Shown piece by piece: positions 1 through 10,394 of a stretch of 64,000 bases of DNA. The stretch is from Alitta virens (lineage: Eukaryota; Annelida; Polychaeta; Phyllodocida; Nereididae), in contig OW028578.1 in the NCBI GenBank assembly GCA_932294295.1, positions 39,809,410-39,873,409 on the forward strand, read 5' to 3'. The translations under genes and the position numbers were made by a program. Every line of letters begins with the position of its first letter. The stretch's first letter is position 1. A model generated the notes under the pieces. That model did not search any database. It was given only the letters and a program-made list of their open reading frames with translations, and was not told the origin of the DNA.

Positions 1-741
1 CTTAAGTTAAGATTGTTTGGAAGTTAATGCTTAATTTTCACTGTTTTCATAGTGTTTACATACACTCCTGATTATAATGAAAATCAAAATATTTTCATGC
101 ATATGAATGACATGATATATGTTACCAACATTTGGCATGCCCTACCATGTTGTGTATTTATTGTCTACATTGATAGAGTAATTGTTTTTTTTGTTTCTTT
201 TTTTGGGGGCGGGGGCATTGGAGCTTACTGTTTCACGAAATGATCAAATTTGATTGACAGGTGAAGGTTGTAAAACCGTGTGCAAAAATAATCCAACAAA
301 TGAATATGAAGACTGCTGCATGGCCCTCAATAGTCAGTCAGTGTCAGACAAAATCCTTTCATGTTTTATAATATTATTCGCACTCAGGTTAATATACTTG
401 ACATCAAGGCAAGTAAAAAAAAAAACTCACCTATGGTGTGAATGTGTTAAATGTTTGGGAATCCAAGCCGTATCATTTTATCATTATGCCTGCCTCTGGC
501 AGATGGTCATATAGGCCGAGTAAACTTCAGGGTTCAGTGGAAAGATTAGAATAGTTATGTAGGAAACATTTCAAAGGGTAAGCGGAAAACTTAAAATTAT
601 TTATAAATATACTGGATTTCAATAAGACTATTTTCCTTGGTGAATACATAAGAAATGCAAACCTCACAATTAAGACCTTGGTTAAAATAGACATACTAAT
701 AGTGAGGTCTTAATAGTGTGGTTTTTAAGCCTAGGCCACTG

Positions 742-819
742 AATAGCCTTTGAATACTGTGAATGAATATTTTGGCAGTGTATATGCCATAAATATTCAT
801 TCACAGTATAAAGGCTATT
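742..819. repeat. ~78-nt near-perfect hairpin (pre-miRNA-like or foldback)
   Basis: The left arm (AATAGCCTTTGAATACTGTG, continuing GAATGAATATTT) is complementary to the right arm (AAATATTCATTCACAGTAT, continuing AAAGGCTATT). The arms are about 30 nt and the loop about 15 nt. Just upstream a second small inverted repeat, ATTAAGACCT/AGGTCTTAAT at about 669-710, surrounds another loop. Size and shape fit a microRNA precursor or a small foldback element; nothing in the sequence separates the two. Confidence 0.5.
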
Positions 820-1436
820 TATGTTCATTAGACTACAATGACAGTTAAAGATAAGGAAATTGTAAATATAAAACAAATACATAAAGAAAGTGCTCAGGAA
901 TATGCTGTATTTCTATTATTAATACTATTTAACAATAATTTAATGTCTTCCTTCTAGACACCTGGAATTCATCATTATTTTACTGTTTAGCAATAACATG
1001 ACATTTAGTTTGCACTTCAGTGAGAAACACTTTTTGCTTTGGCCTAAATCTTTGGCCTTGGCCTATATTCAGAAACTGCGCATATCTTGGCCTTCTCACC
1101 TGACTTTCTTTAACTAAAGACATTCATCTTTAACTCACCTGAAGATGTTGGAGGAGTGCATAACTTCAACTGGCATTTACTTGGTTTCTAAACATGATAG
1201 AACAATGCAGTTTTTTTCTAAATAGTTCAATTGTAACTATCTTATCAATTATCAATTTAAAACAACACAATGAAAAAAATACACTAATACTTAATTTATT
1301 GAGAAAGAATTACTGATGACAACCCTAAGGTTTATGTCGCTGAATCTATAATTTGCAAATTATATTTAAGGTACAGGAATAAAACCACTGTCTGGTTGCC
1401 TAAATGACTGACTAGTTGTCAGCTGGTATGTTATGT

Positions 1437-1632
1437 TGTGCTGATTGACTGACAGACAGACTGACATGACTGAACTGACTGACTGAACGGATGAGCTTAA
1501 CTGACAGACAGACAGAATTGACTGACTTCAACTGACTGATTTAATTGACTGAACTGACTGAATTAACCTGACTTGGCTGTACTGACTGATTTGGCTGAAC
1601 TGACTGACTTTGCTGAACTGACAGACTACTGT
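1437..1632. repeat. GACT/GACA-type degenerate tandem repeat
   Basis: Irregular runs of CTGACTGA and GACAGACA motifs make a degenerate tetranucleotide/octanucleotide satellite. Similar GACTGACTGACT runs recur at about 45,905-45,945. Confidence 0.75.
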
Positions 1633-2123
1633 AGAAGTAGTTATATGTAATAAAGAAAAGAAAAAAAAGAAGGAAATAAAAGAAAGAAAACAAAGGAGTC
1701 ATTGACATTATGGACCTTGACTTAGCAAGTGGTTCACATATCAATATGTATAATTTTTTTATTAAGTTATACTGTATTATGCTGAGGTAAGTTACGGACC
1801 ATGAAACTGACCATACTTGTCAGAAATTCACACCCAGTTAATCAAAAATATATCTATACCATGAATCAGCACAAAATAGACAGAATCAAATATAATCAAA
1901 CCCCAACTTGTTAGGTGATGAAAATAGGCTATTATTGCAGTTTTAGTAAGTTGGCTTCTTTGTATATTGGTATCCAAAGTACTAAATAATATACAAATCA
2001 ACAACTGTCAAAAGTTCATTGAACCCAACAAAATTGATCTGCTTATTCAGTTAACAGTTGTTACAATTAGTTGGTGTTTTGACTGTGCCGCTCACATTGC
2101 GTGATCATTTCAATGACATCCCT

Positions 2124-2295
2124 CTCTATGTCGTAAGACTTCACAATACCTACACTGTAAAACAGTGCGTTTTACAAAGCCTAATCGCCTGATTAGTCAA
2201 TTTGGACTGAAACAATTTTCTAACTATGATAAACAACGAGGGGGGTTCCCGACTGGGGGGTCCCTCTGCATCATGTGATCTCCCACAGAACAGCA
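2124..2295. repeat. Left inverted terminal repeat of DIRS element
   Basis: From the block GTAAGACTTCACAATACCTA through GATAAACAACGAGGGGGGTT this end matches the reverse complement of 7080-7210 with few mismatches. The shared CACCATTTCTAGTCACT segment extends the similarity to about 2310. Confidence 0.88.
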
Positions 2296-2349
2296 CCATT
2301 TCTAGTCACTCTTTTTCTTTCAGCGCTCATGTCAACATCATGGACTGGA

Positions 2350-2730
2350 ACTATACCACGTCTGTAGTCTCTGTTCAGGCTATTGGCTAGTTGGATCTTA
2401 CCTTGACCATCCTTTTTTATGCTTGGTCGTTCTTCGTCGCATTCTCAGCGTTTTGACAGCTCCTTGTCTGTACGTCGTACGCTCTGTTTTGCTCGTCACG
2501 CTTGGCTGCTTCCACTTGGTCGTGGTTGCCGCCGTTTTGGACTGTGTCCTGGGCACTATACCACGTCTGTAGTCCATGTTCGGGCTCTTGGCTGGGTGGT
2601 TTTTGACCATCCTTTTGTGCTTGGTCGTTGTGCTTCGAATTCCCGGTATTTTGACTCCTTGTCTGTTCGTCGCGTCGAATTCGTCCGCTCTGTTTTGCTC
2701 GTCACGCTTGGCTGCTTCCACCTGCTGGCG
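2350..2730. repeat. ~205-bp imperfect direct repeat in the DIRS leader
   Basis: ACTATACCACGTCTGTAGTC occurs at 2350 and again at 2555. The blocks that follow (GCTCGTCACGCTTGGCTGCT and others) repeat in the same order, giving two diverged copies with a period of about 205 bp in the untranslated leader before gag. Confidence 0.8.
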
Positions 2731-2971
2731 TGTTTGACGGCCCGCCGTTCACGTGCCTGAACGGAAGTTGCCGTCCCTTGCCTTCCCGGGAATCCCCGCT
2801 GTCTCAGAGGTAGATCGCTGGCGAACTTTTTTCTCACCGCATCTACTTTCACGGCGCTATATAGGGCGGACCTCGCGGACTTCAGGTCAGTTCGCTTGTA
2901 GCCATTCTGAGGTCTGGTCACTGCCTTGCTTTGGTGTTTGCACCACTTAATTCTGTCAGAAGAAGCAGAAA

Positions 2972-4318
2972 ATGATTTTTGAGGTGCCACGTACCCCCAC
3001 TGGGTCCCCTGTATGGAGCCCAGCGCTGGAGGATTCACCAGGGAATTCTCCAGCCCGTTCGTGGCGTCCGGAAAAGCGGCATCGTTCCACTAAGGCTAAG
3101 AAGGCCAAGCGGCCCAAGCCCGCTCTCAATGAGGCTGAGGCGTCCGCGGCTGTGCTTGCACGCCCGGCGCCACGCCCGGCGCCTTCTGCTGCCCTGGGTG
3201 CTCCTCCCCCATCTCCTGCTCGAGCGCGGGAGCCAGTTACCAGTGTGGTGCTCCCCTCCCCTGTTCGGGTGGTGGCTGCTTCACCGGTTTCACAGAGGCC
3301 TTGGGTTGACCCCAGATGGGTCCCCAAGATGACAAACGGCTTGGCGGATGGGTCCCGGTGGGTCTCCCCTGGCTCGGACACCCAGTCAGACCTAGCCCCA
3401 TGGGTGGCCTCCGTGGTGGTCCAGGTTCCCCCTGCCGCCCACCCTGTTCGGTGGTCCGGCGGATCTGATAGCCCCGCCTTTGGCAATGCCCCTACCCTCG
3501 GGGCTGGCTCGGTCTGGCCTGGAGCCGCCGTTGATTGGGCATTTTGCTCCGTCACCGCCGGCCTGGCCTAGCGGGTTGGCACCGGGGGACAAGGGCCTGG
3601 ATCGCCCTCCTCCCTCACTCAACATTGCAGGGTGGTTGGCTTCCTCGGGCACACCTCAGATGCCTCCCTCATCATGGGATGAGGTTCTGCCCTGGGACCA
3701 GTATTCCCAGGCGGCCTCTCCCTGCCCTTCGGTGCGGTCCTCAGCCGGCAGGCCTGATGAAGTTTCCCCCGACATCACATGGCGGCAAATCCTGGAGTTT
3801 GCATACTCCACGGAGTTTGCCCAGGAGTTTCCCATCCGGGAGGGCACACCTGGGTCCCAGACTTCCGGCCTCGTTATCATGCCTCCCCCGGGCTGGACCT
3901 TCGTCCCGCCCGTCTGTCCACTTGTGAGAAGGCTTGGGCAGGCTCCAGCCTCCTGCCGGTCGACCATGCGTGGGTCACTGACATTAAGGCCCTTGCTCGG
4001 GCCCAGATGTCGTGCCTTTCATCAGCTGACTGGCTGTTCGGGATGTTTTTTGGTTCCGCCTCAGCATCCCCCGAGCAGCTGTTCACGCTGAAGAGGCACA
4101 CCCTGCGTGAGCTACACCAGGCCACCCAGTTCGGCGCCACTCTGGTGACCTCCGCTACTCTGGCCCGCAGGAAGGCCATCCTGGATCGCCTGTTTACAGG
4201 TTCGTCTGGGTTGCTGCCTTCCACCCGGGACTGGTTGTTGCTCCAGCCAGTGACCCCCGTGTCCAGCCAGGGACTGTTTGGCCAGGCGTCGGCTTTGGTG
4301 CCAGACATCCTGCACTAG
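2972..4318 (+). pseudogene. DIRS gag-like ORF, frameshifted
   Basis: The first open frame starts with ATG at 2972 and runs to 3571. It is Pro/Ala/Arg-rich with a basic KKAKRPK cluster near residue 43. Continuity suggests the reading then moves to the frame open at 3480-4091 and back to the frame open at 3779-4318, whose C-terminal part is helical (TLRELHQATQFGATLVTSA). DIRS gag proteins package element RNA. Identification rests on position before RT and on the overall character of DIRS gag, not on a strong motif. At least two frameshifts (within about 3480-3571 and 3780-3900) break it. Confidence 0.7.
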
Positions 4319-4405
4319 CAGCAGCCCCAAAGACCCGTCTGGCCACGGGCCCCGCAGCGGGCTCCGCAGAGACCCCGTGGTGGTCGTCCACCGGCTGCTC
4401 CAGCT

Positions 4406-6473
4406 GTGTCTGCCCCTCAGGCGCAGCCTGAGCGGGCCGCCCCTGACGTCGCTCCCGTCCCCGACACAGGCGGAGGGCTGCGTCGTCTGGCAGGCCCTAT
4501 CAGCGTTCCTGAGGTTCCGGTTGGGGCCAGCCTCCTGAGCTTCAGCTCCCAGTGGGACTTACTTACCCTGACTCCTTGGCATCGCAGGATTCTGGCCACC
4601 GGTCTGACCTGCCACTGGTTGGGCCCGGCTCCTTTGTGGGACCGGCCCCGCTTTATCCAGTTGCCTTGTCAGCCGGCCCGTCGGGAGGCCCTCTTAACCA
4701 AAGTGGCCTCCCAGCTGGACAAAAGGGCCTTGGTGCTTGCGAATCCTGCGACGCCGGGATTCTACTCCCACCTGTTCGTGGTAGTCAAAACAACGGGGGG
4801 TTTTCGGCCTGTGTTAGATCTCAAGGCCTTAAACCAATTCATTCTATGTCCCACTTTCTGTATGGAAACCCCCCGTTCCATCCGGCGGCAAATTCAGCAG
4901 GGCGAATTTACCACGTCAATCGACCTAGCGGATGCCTATCTTTACCTCCCTGTGGACCCCAGGTTCCAACCCTTCCTGCGGTTGGCGGTGGAGGGCCACG
5001 TCTACCAGTTCAGGGCAATGCCCTTTGGTCTGAACATGGCCCCAGAACCTTTACTCATCTCTTGAGCCCGGTGGCAGCACACTTTCGCTCCCTGGGCATT
5101 CGGGTCCACAGGTACCTTGACAATTGGCTCATCCGCGGGTCGACGGATGCTGAAACGACCCAACACACGACCATTGTGCTCGACTTGTTTCGGCAAAAAG
5201 GGTTCCTTGTCCGTCTCGAGAAGTCGGACCTGGTGCCCAGGTCGGCCTTCATATTCCTAGGGGTGCACTTCGACCTGGCCTCCGGCACGGTCGCACCTCC
5301 AGAGGCCAAGGTTGCCACTGTGCTTCGGCTTTTGCGGTGTTCTTGCCCTCCCGTGTTTGAATCACCTGGCCGACTACGTGCCTCTGGGCTGCCTGCATCT
5401 TAGGCCGGTCCAGTTCTACCTGCTGACTTTCCCACGGGAGCTGCAAGCCCAGTTGGATGCCCGCCTTCCCGTCCACCCCAGCCTGCGGTTGGCCCTTCAA
5501 CCTTGGACCGACGGGTCCTGGTTGCGGGCCCGGGTCCCTTTATGTCTGTCGGACCCCGAGCTTACTCTCGCCACCGACGCCAGCCTGGAGGGGTGGGGTG
5601 CTCACTTCGGGGACCAGCTCTTGGCAGGCCCCTGGACTCCGGCAGAGCGTCTCCTCCACATATCTATTTTGGAGTTGAGGGCAGTCCGGTATGCCCTACG
5701 GGCTGTAGAGCCTCAGATTTCAGGCCGCTCGCTTCGGGTCATGCTCGACAACTTGGCGGCGGCCGCTTACATCCGACGCCAAGGCGGAACGAGGTCCCTT
5801 CCTTTGTTTCAGGAAGCATGACTCCTCCTTCTATGGTGCCACGCCTGGAACATAACGCTGGTCCCACATTTTCTTCCCGGACATCTGAATGTCCTCGCAG
5901 ACCAGCAGTCTCGCCCCCACCAGGTGATTTCCACTGAGTGGACGCTGTGCGAGTCCGTGTTCTGGTGTCTCCTTTCCAGGTTTCCGGAGTTGGATCTCTT
6001 GTTGTTCGCCACCCGGATGAACAGACGATTGCCCCGCTTAGTGTCCCCCTTCCCCGACGTGGAGGCGGTGGACTCTGACAATGGATTGGGACGGGTTGCA
6101 CGCTTATGCGTTTCCCCCGTTTGCCATTCTGCCCGAGGTCATCCGGAAGGTCGGCGGCTCCAACATGACGTGTGTGCTGGTGGCCCCTTGGTGGCCCGCC
6201 CAGCTGTGGTTCCCGGAGGCCCTTCGTTTACTATCGGGTCCTCCGGTGCAACTCCCACACTACCGTCGGTTGTTGAGCCAGCCGGGCAGTCGCATGTGCC
6301 ATCACGCCCCTCAGTGGTTAAACCTACACGCGCTGCCATTGTCCGGGAATGCCTCCTTCAGACGGGGCTTTCAGCACGGGCTGCAACCCTGGCCTCAAGC
6401 CACCTCCGCCCCAGTTCCCTCCGGCTGTACCAATCACATTGGCATGCCTTCTTCAACTGGTGTCCCACTTTAG
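4406..6473 (+). pseudogene. DIRS reverse transcriptase/RNase H ORF, broken
   Basis: RT core motifs are visible: SIDLADAYLYLPV near 4915-4955, FRAMPFGLNMAP near 5010-5042, then YLDNWLI at 5113-5133. RNase H follows, with TDAS (about 5574), ELRAVRYAL (about 5674) and LDNLAAAAYIR (about 5743), then HLNVLADQQSR and the FATRMNRRLPR/GLHAYAFPPF segment typical of DIRS pol. The catalytic YxDD box reads YLDN, so the second Asp is lost. The frame shifts near 5040-5060, again between 5312 and 5403, meets an in-frame TGA at 5819-5821, and shifts near 6070-6085. The product would be inactive. Confidence 0.9.
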
Positions 6474-6856
6474 GGGCCCTGGCGGACTTCCTGGTGTACC
6501 TCCATGATGACCGAGAGTTGGCCCCTGCTTTGGTGGCTTCCTATCGCTCGTCCTTGGCAGGTGTGTTAGGTGCTGTCGATGGGGTTCCACTGGCTCACCA
6601 TCCGATCGCGCGGTGCATACGACAGTCCTATGGGTCGGATAACGCCCTGCCAGCGCATGCCCATGAGGTCCGCCTTGTGGCGGCAACCTGGGCCTATGTG
6701 GGAGGCCACCACTCTTTGGAGGATATTCTCCTTGCCGGATGGTGGGCTTCCCCTTCCACTTTTACCAGGTTCTACCTGGCCCATGTCTGCCCCCAGCTGG
6801 ACAACCGGTTCCGGTTAACTCCGGTTGTCGCTGGCCGACAAATTGCGGTGGGCTGA
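6176..6856 (+). pseudogene. DIRS tyrosine recombinase, internally deleted
   Basis: This frame overlaps the end of the RT/RNase H frame, as is usual for DIRS elements. The N-terminal SAM-like part is present (SSLRLYQSHWHAFFNWC, LVASYRSSLAGVLG). At the C-terminus HEVRLVAATWA supplies the His-x-x-Arg box, and GWWASPSTFTRFYL carries the likely nucleophilic Tyr. The part of the catalytic domain holding the first conserved Arg is missing: the text jumps from the N-terminal domain to the HxxR box around 6620-6665, a loss I estimate at well over 100 residues. The enzyme should be inactive. Confidence 0.85.
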
Positions 6857-6894
6857 GGGGGTCATGATGTTGTCTGGCCCGCCTCCTTGTTAGG

Positions 6895-7060
6895 AATCTG
6901 GCTTTGTAAAACGCACTGTTTTACACAGTGTAGGTCCTGTGAAGTCTTACGACAAAGAGTGACACCCCTCCCCCACAAGGGGGATAGGGGTTCTCTCTGT
7001 GAGTAAGACTCACAGGACCTACACTCCAGAGTGTCCCACCCTCCTCCCCTCATTACAGCG
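6895..7060. repeat. DIRS internal complementary region
   Basis: The first part (to about 6955) is the reverse complement of the left outer end: ACACAGTGTAGGTCCTGTGA followed by AGTCTTACGAC. The second part (about 6959-7025) is the reverse complement of the extreme right end: TGACACCCCTCCCCCACAAG through GTAAGACTCACAGGACCTAC. The two ends therefore lie abutted, as expected for a template for circle closure. Confidence 0.88.
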
Positions 7061-7079
7061 CTTCCATTTGAGTGACTAG

Positions 7080-7260
7080 AAATGGTGCATGTCCCAGTTG
7101 GGAACCCCCCTCGTTGTTTATCATAGTTAGAAATTGTTTCAGTCCGATTTGACTAATCAGGAGATTAGGCTTTGTAAAACGCACTGTTTTACACAGTGTA
7201 GGTCCTGTGAGTCTTACTCACAGAGAGAACCCCTATCCCCCTTGTTGGGGAGGGGTGTCA
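7080..7260. repeat. Right inverted terminal repeat of DIRS element
   Basis: It runs from AATGGTGCATGTCCCAGTTG to GGGGAGGGGTGTCA. The inner part is inverted relative to 2140-2295; the outer ~65 bp is inverted relative to the internal region at 6959-7025. Confidence 0.88.
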
Positions 7261-7833
7261 GTTTATTCATTAATCACGTGGGTTGTTTAACTCAGTACAT
7301 TTAAGGTCAAGGTCACAAATTACAAATTATATCAGACAATATTTCGCTTTTGCTGGTGATTAATAGCTATCAATTGAGCTATTCAAGTGTTTACATTCAA
7401 TTAACTTAATTGATATTGTATTTTATTTTCTTGGATTATTTGCAAAACTCCACTTCTAGAAATGATAAAAATATGCAGTTTTAATTTCTACTGAAAGCAA
7501 AATCAGATAGATCTATGACAAATTTTCTGTGTGGACTTCAATCTGGTTGTACTAGTCAGAGCTAGAATTTTGTCAAATATAAATAATTTTACTAAAGTGA
7601 ACATTAGAAGCATGACCTTTGACCAAATTGCCCTCCCCCCCCAATCAAATTTTTCCCCAGGCTACAATTGAGACATTAAAAAAAAGTAATGCTGTAATGA
7701 ATGGGTAAAAGGATTATATAAGTTATGCACAAAACATCATTTCAAAGGGTTTGAAGAAAACTGCATATCTTTATTATTGCTAAAAGTGGAGTAATGCTAT
7801 TTCCATCTCTCATTATCATCATAATAAATATAA
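7261..7833. other. AT-rich intergenic DNA
   Basis: No gene, RNA or clear repeat is seen here. Confidence 0.5.
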
Positions 7834-8445
7834 GAAATACAGGTGAAAGGTCAAGTCAAGTGCAGTTCCTGAAAAATGTTCAGACATTGTTTAGGTCTGA
7901 GTCATTATTTTTTGCTACATTGTGTATTGTTGCTACTTTTCGGTTACATGTAATTAAACTATCAAGCAAACAATTGTTACATAATCTGTCAATCATTGAC
8001 CTATTAACCAATCAAATTAAAGAAAACTGCAATGCCCCTCCCACTCAACACATTGGCCAATTGAATAGGGGCATGTGCATATTGGTGGGGGGGGGGGGAG
8101 GTGCCTAGATGGTGTTTGTCTTTGACAAGATGAGCAAAGAAATCAATAAAAGATAATCTGTATTTGAAGTTTTTGATAACAGATAGCATGTAGTGAATCA
8201 GATGAAACATCTCTGCAATAGCAATTAGGACTTTATCCAGGATGATTACAAAGTGTTTTATGTATTGATTACAGGTAGCATGTAGTAAATCACTAATTGC
8301 TAATTGCTAACAGCAATTAGGATACGGATATTACGGTCACCGAATTTACCATTCGGCGAGTTCACTGGGCCGAATCCACCTTTTTTTGCCGAATTTACTG
8401 TTTAAGACGTGCCGAGTGCGCATTTGCGCCGAAATTCACCCGAAT
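7834..8445. repeat. Unidentified ~0.6-kb interspersed repeat, copy A
   Basis: This block begins GAAATACAGGTGAAAGGTCA and ends in an A+T-poor stretch with repeated GAATTTAC/GAATTCAC motifs. It is closely similar to 9592-10225 in the same orientation, with small indels such as a G-run of different length. It has no coding capacity or tRNA-like head. It may be a non-autonomous element or a local duplication. Confidence 0.85.
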
Positions 8446-8718
8446 TCCAATAATGCAACTACCAGTGCTGTATCTTCATCATCGTCATGCAGGCCTTGCA
8501 GTATGCTCTGAGACATCTTGGAATCTAACAAATAAACGGGTACGTTACACGTACGAATGTAAACACCACACAGTGCGTTTTACGTCCGTTGGTTTTGTCG
8601 TGCACGATCGTCATACATGTATACGCGTACGGAGACGCATCCTTGTGAACGTAGCTTAATTAATAATTAGTCCCAAATAACAGGGGCAAAAGCTGTTGGA
8701 CTCCTATGGATTCGACGG

Positions 8719-9120
8719 TTAAGACACGGGTTGAATTGAAATCGCCAGGTTTTCAATGGTACTGAACAGTAGCCCTGCGGCCAGGAGCAAACTCAGCCTT
8801 TGCAATGTCCTCTGATTGTGCACTGGCCTTAACAAAACATAAGGGCACATGTTCTTCTTGGGTGATCCAATAAACAATGGCGCGTTAATGAACAGCAGAG
8901 CTGGAGCAACATTTTCTGTACATCTTCTCAATCTGGGCTTCCTTGAACAATAGAGCACATCAGGGGAAACCAATGGTAGATTGCCATGTCCCACACAGAA
9001 GTCGATGAAGCCAATTTTAGCTGTGGTCTGTATCGGGCCCTCTGGACACATGTGGTTCATCATGAACTTTTTATCACTCCCTTTTAGACTCCTCTTTTCA
9101 AACACTTTGAAACGGTACAT
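8719..9120 (-). other. Unrecognised 133-codon open frame
   Basis: An uninterrupted minus-strand frame begins with ATG (9118-9120) and lies between the two copies of the local repeat. The product is rich in Cys and basic residues near the middle and has a hydrophobic C-terminal stretch (LSLLLAAGLLFS). I recognise no family, and the length could arise by chance in this less AT-rich block. If real, it would be a fragment or single-exon gene. Confidence 0.2.
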
Positions 9121-9483
9121 TTAATGCAATTAAATATTGTTTTGTGACAATTTATCAGTGGTGTGCACATGTGAAACCACTGATTCCATAAGGTTGAATA
9201 AAAAAAAAAATTGTGTCTTATTATTTTATTGTCAAAAGTTGGGTCGGTACAAGGAATTTTTACCCCCGTCAAATTCAAACTTTAAATTAAGCAAAAACAT
9301 TTATAAAGTGACAAATTTCAATTGTTTGTCAAATGCCTTTTTGAAAAACTATGTCCTTCCCTATGCACAAATCATTACAGGACATTTTTAGAATTTTTTA
9401 AAAATTTCCACAGATTTGCGAATTTCTTTGTTGTAAATTTTACACTTTTGCAAAATTGTCATATATTTTTATTCATATTTTAG

Positions 9484-9604
9484 ACTTCACCAGTACCAGG
9501 ACATACCACAGGGCAAGAGAGTATCTGAATTATTGGAATCCCAGCAGAACGAACTTTCTCAGTTGAACAACAAAATGTCCCACAAGGCTGCGAAATACAG
9601 GTGA
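9484..9604 (+). pseudogene. Duplicated, truncated exon of the methyltransferase-like gene
   Basis: After a splice acceptor (CATATTTTAG) this exon-like block encodes a shorter variant of the exon at 10,395: LHQY.DIPQ, then NELSQLNNKMSHKAAK. It then runs straight into the interspersed repeat and stops at TGA 9602-9604. The preceding ~50 bp of intron (TTGTAAATTTTACACTTTTG) is also shared with 10,341-10,394, so intron and exon start were copied together. Confidence 0.75.
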
Positions 9605-10225
9605 AAGGTCAAGTCAAGTGCAGTTCCTGCAAAATGTTAAGACATTGTTTATGTCTGGGTCATTATTTTTTGCTACATTGTGTATTGTTGCTGCTTTTCG
9701 GTTACATGTAATTAAACTATCAAGCAAACAATTGTTATATAATCTGTCAATCATTGATCTATTAACCAATCAAATTAAAGAAAACTGCAATGCTCCTCCC
9801 ACTCAACACATTGGCCAATTGAATAGGGGCATGTGCATATTGGTTTAGGGGGGGGGGGGGCTGGAAGGTGCCTAGATGGTGTTTGTCGGCCGATTTTCTT
9901 TGACAAGATGAGCAAAGGATTCAATGAAAGATAATCTGTATTTGAAGTTTTTGATAACAGATAGCATGTAGTGAATCAGATGAAACATCTCTGCAATAGC
10001 AATTAGGACTTTATCCAGGCTGATTACAAAGTGTTTTATGTATTGATTACAGGTAGCATGTAGTAAATCACTAATTGCTAATTGCTAATTGCTAACAGCA
10101 ATTAGGATACGGATATTACGGTCGCCGAATTTACCGTTTGCCGAGTTCACCTGGCGGAATCCACTATTTTTTTGCTGAATTCACTGTTTTAGACGAGCTG
10201 AGTGGGCATTTGGCCGAATTCACCT
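9592..10225. repeat. Unidentified interspersed repeat, copy B
   Basis: Same orientation as copy A, at an offset of 1758 bp. It abuts the truncated exon copy at its left edge. Its right end carries the same GAATTCAC-rich motifs as copy A. Confidence 0.85.
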
Positions 10226-10340
10226 GGATGGTGTTTGTCGGCCGATTTTCTTTGACAAGATGAGCAAAGAAATCAATAAAAGATAATCTGTATTTGAAGT
10301 TTTTGATAACAGATAGCATGTAGTGAATCAGATGAAACAT
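10223..10340. repeat. Partial copy C of the same repeat
   Basis: CTGGATGGTGTTTGTCGGCC through GATGAAACAT repeats an internal part of copy B (about 9870-9986). It joins directly to intron sequence shared with 9431, which marks a duplication junction. Confidence 0.8.
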
Positions 10341-10394
10341 GTTGTAAATTTTACATTTTTGCAAAATTGTCATATATTTTTAATCATATTTTAG

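Larger units (their letters stand above)
1..2123. other. AT-rich intergenic DNA without a supportable gene
   Basis: Only short, low-complexity open frames occur here, on both strands, without domain-like composition or splice-site support. The stretch holds a strong hairpin at 742-819 and a GACT-type repeat at about 1437-1632, listed separately. Otherwise I see nothing. Confidence 0.6.
2124..7260 (+). mobile_element. DIRS-like tyrosine-recombinase retrotransposon, degenerate
   Basis: The order is gag, reverse transcriptase plus RNase H, then tyrosine recombinase, flanked by inverted terminal repeats. An internal complementary region (6895-7060) reproduces the reverse complement of both outer ends, the hallmark of DIRS elements that replicate through a circle. 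The left end is placed near 2124 and the right end near 7260 because identity with the internal region stops there. The element is strikingly GC-rich against its AT-rich surroundings. Every coding region carries a break, so this copy is dead or its sequence contains errors. No methyltransferase domain was recognised. Confidence 0.9.

Noticed and set aside
1541..1744. Minus-strand frame with SVQPNQSVQPSQ repeats
   Set aside because: Produced by the GACT-type simple repeat.
2398..3038. Several open frames on both strands in the DIRS leader
   Set aside because: GC-rich sequence gives long chance frames; the region is a diverged 205-bp direct repeat before gag and shows no domain.
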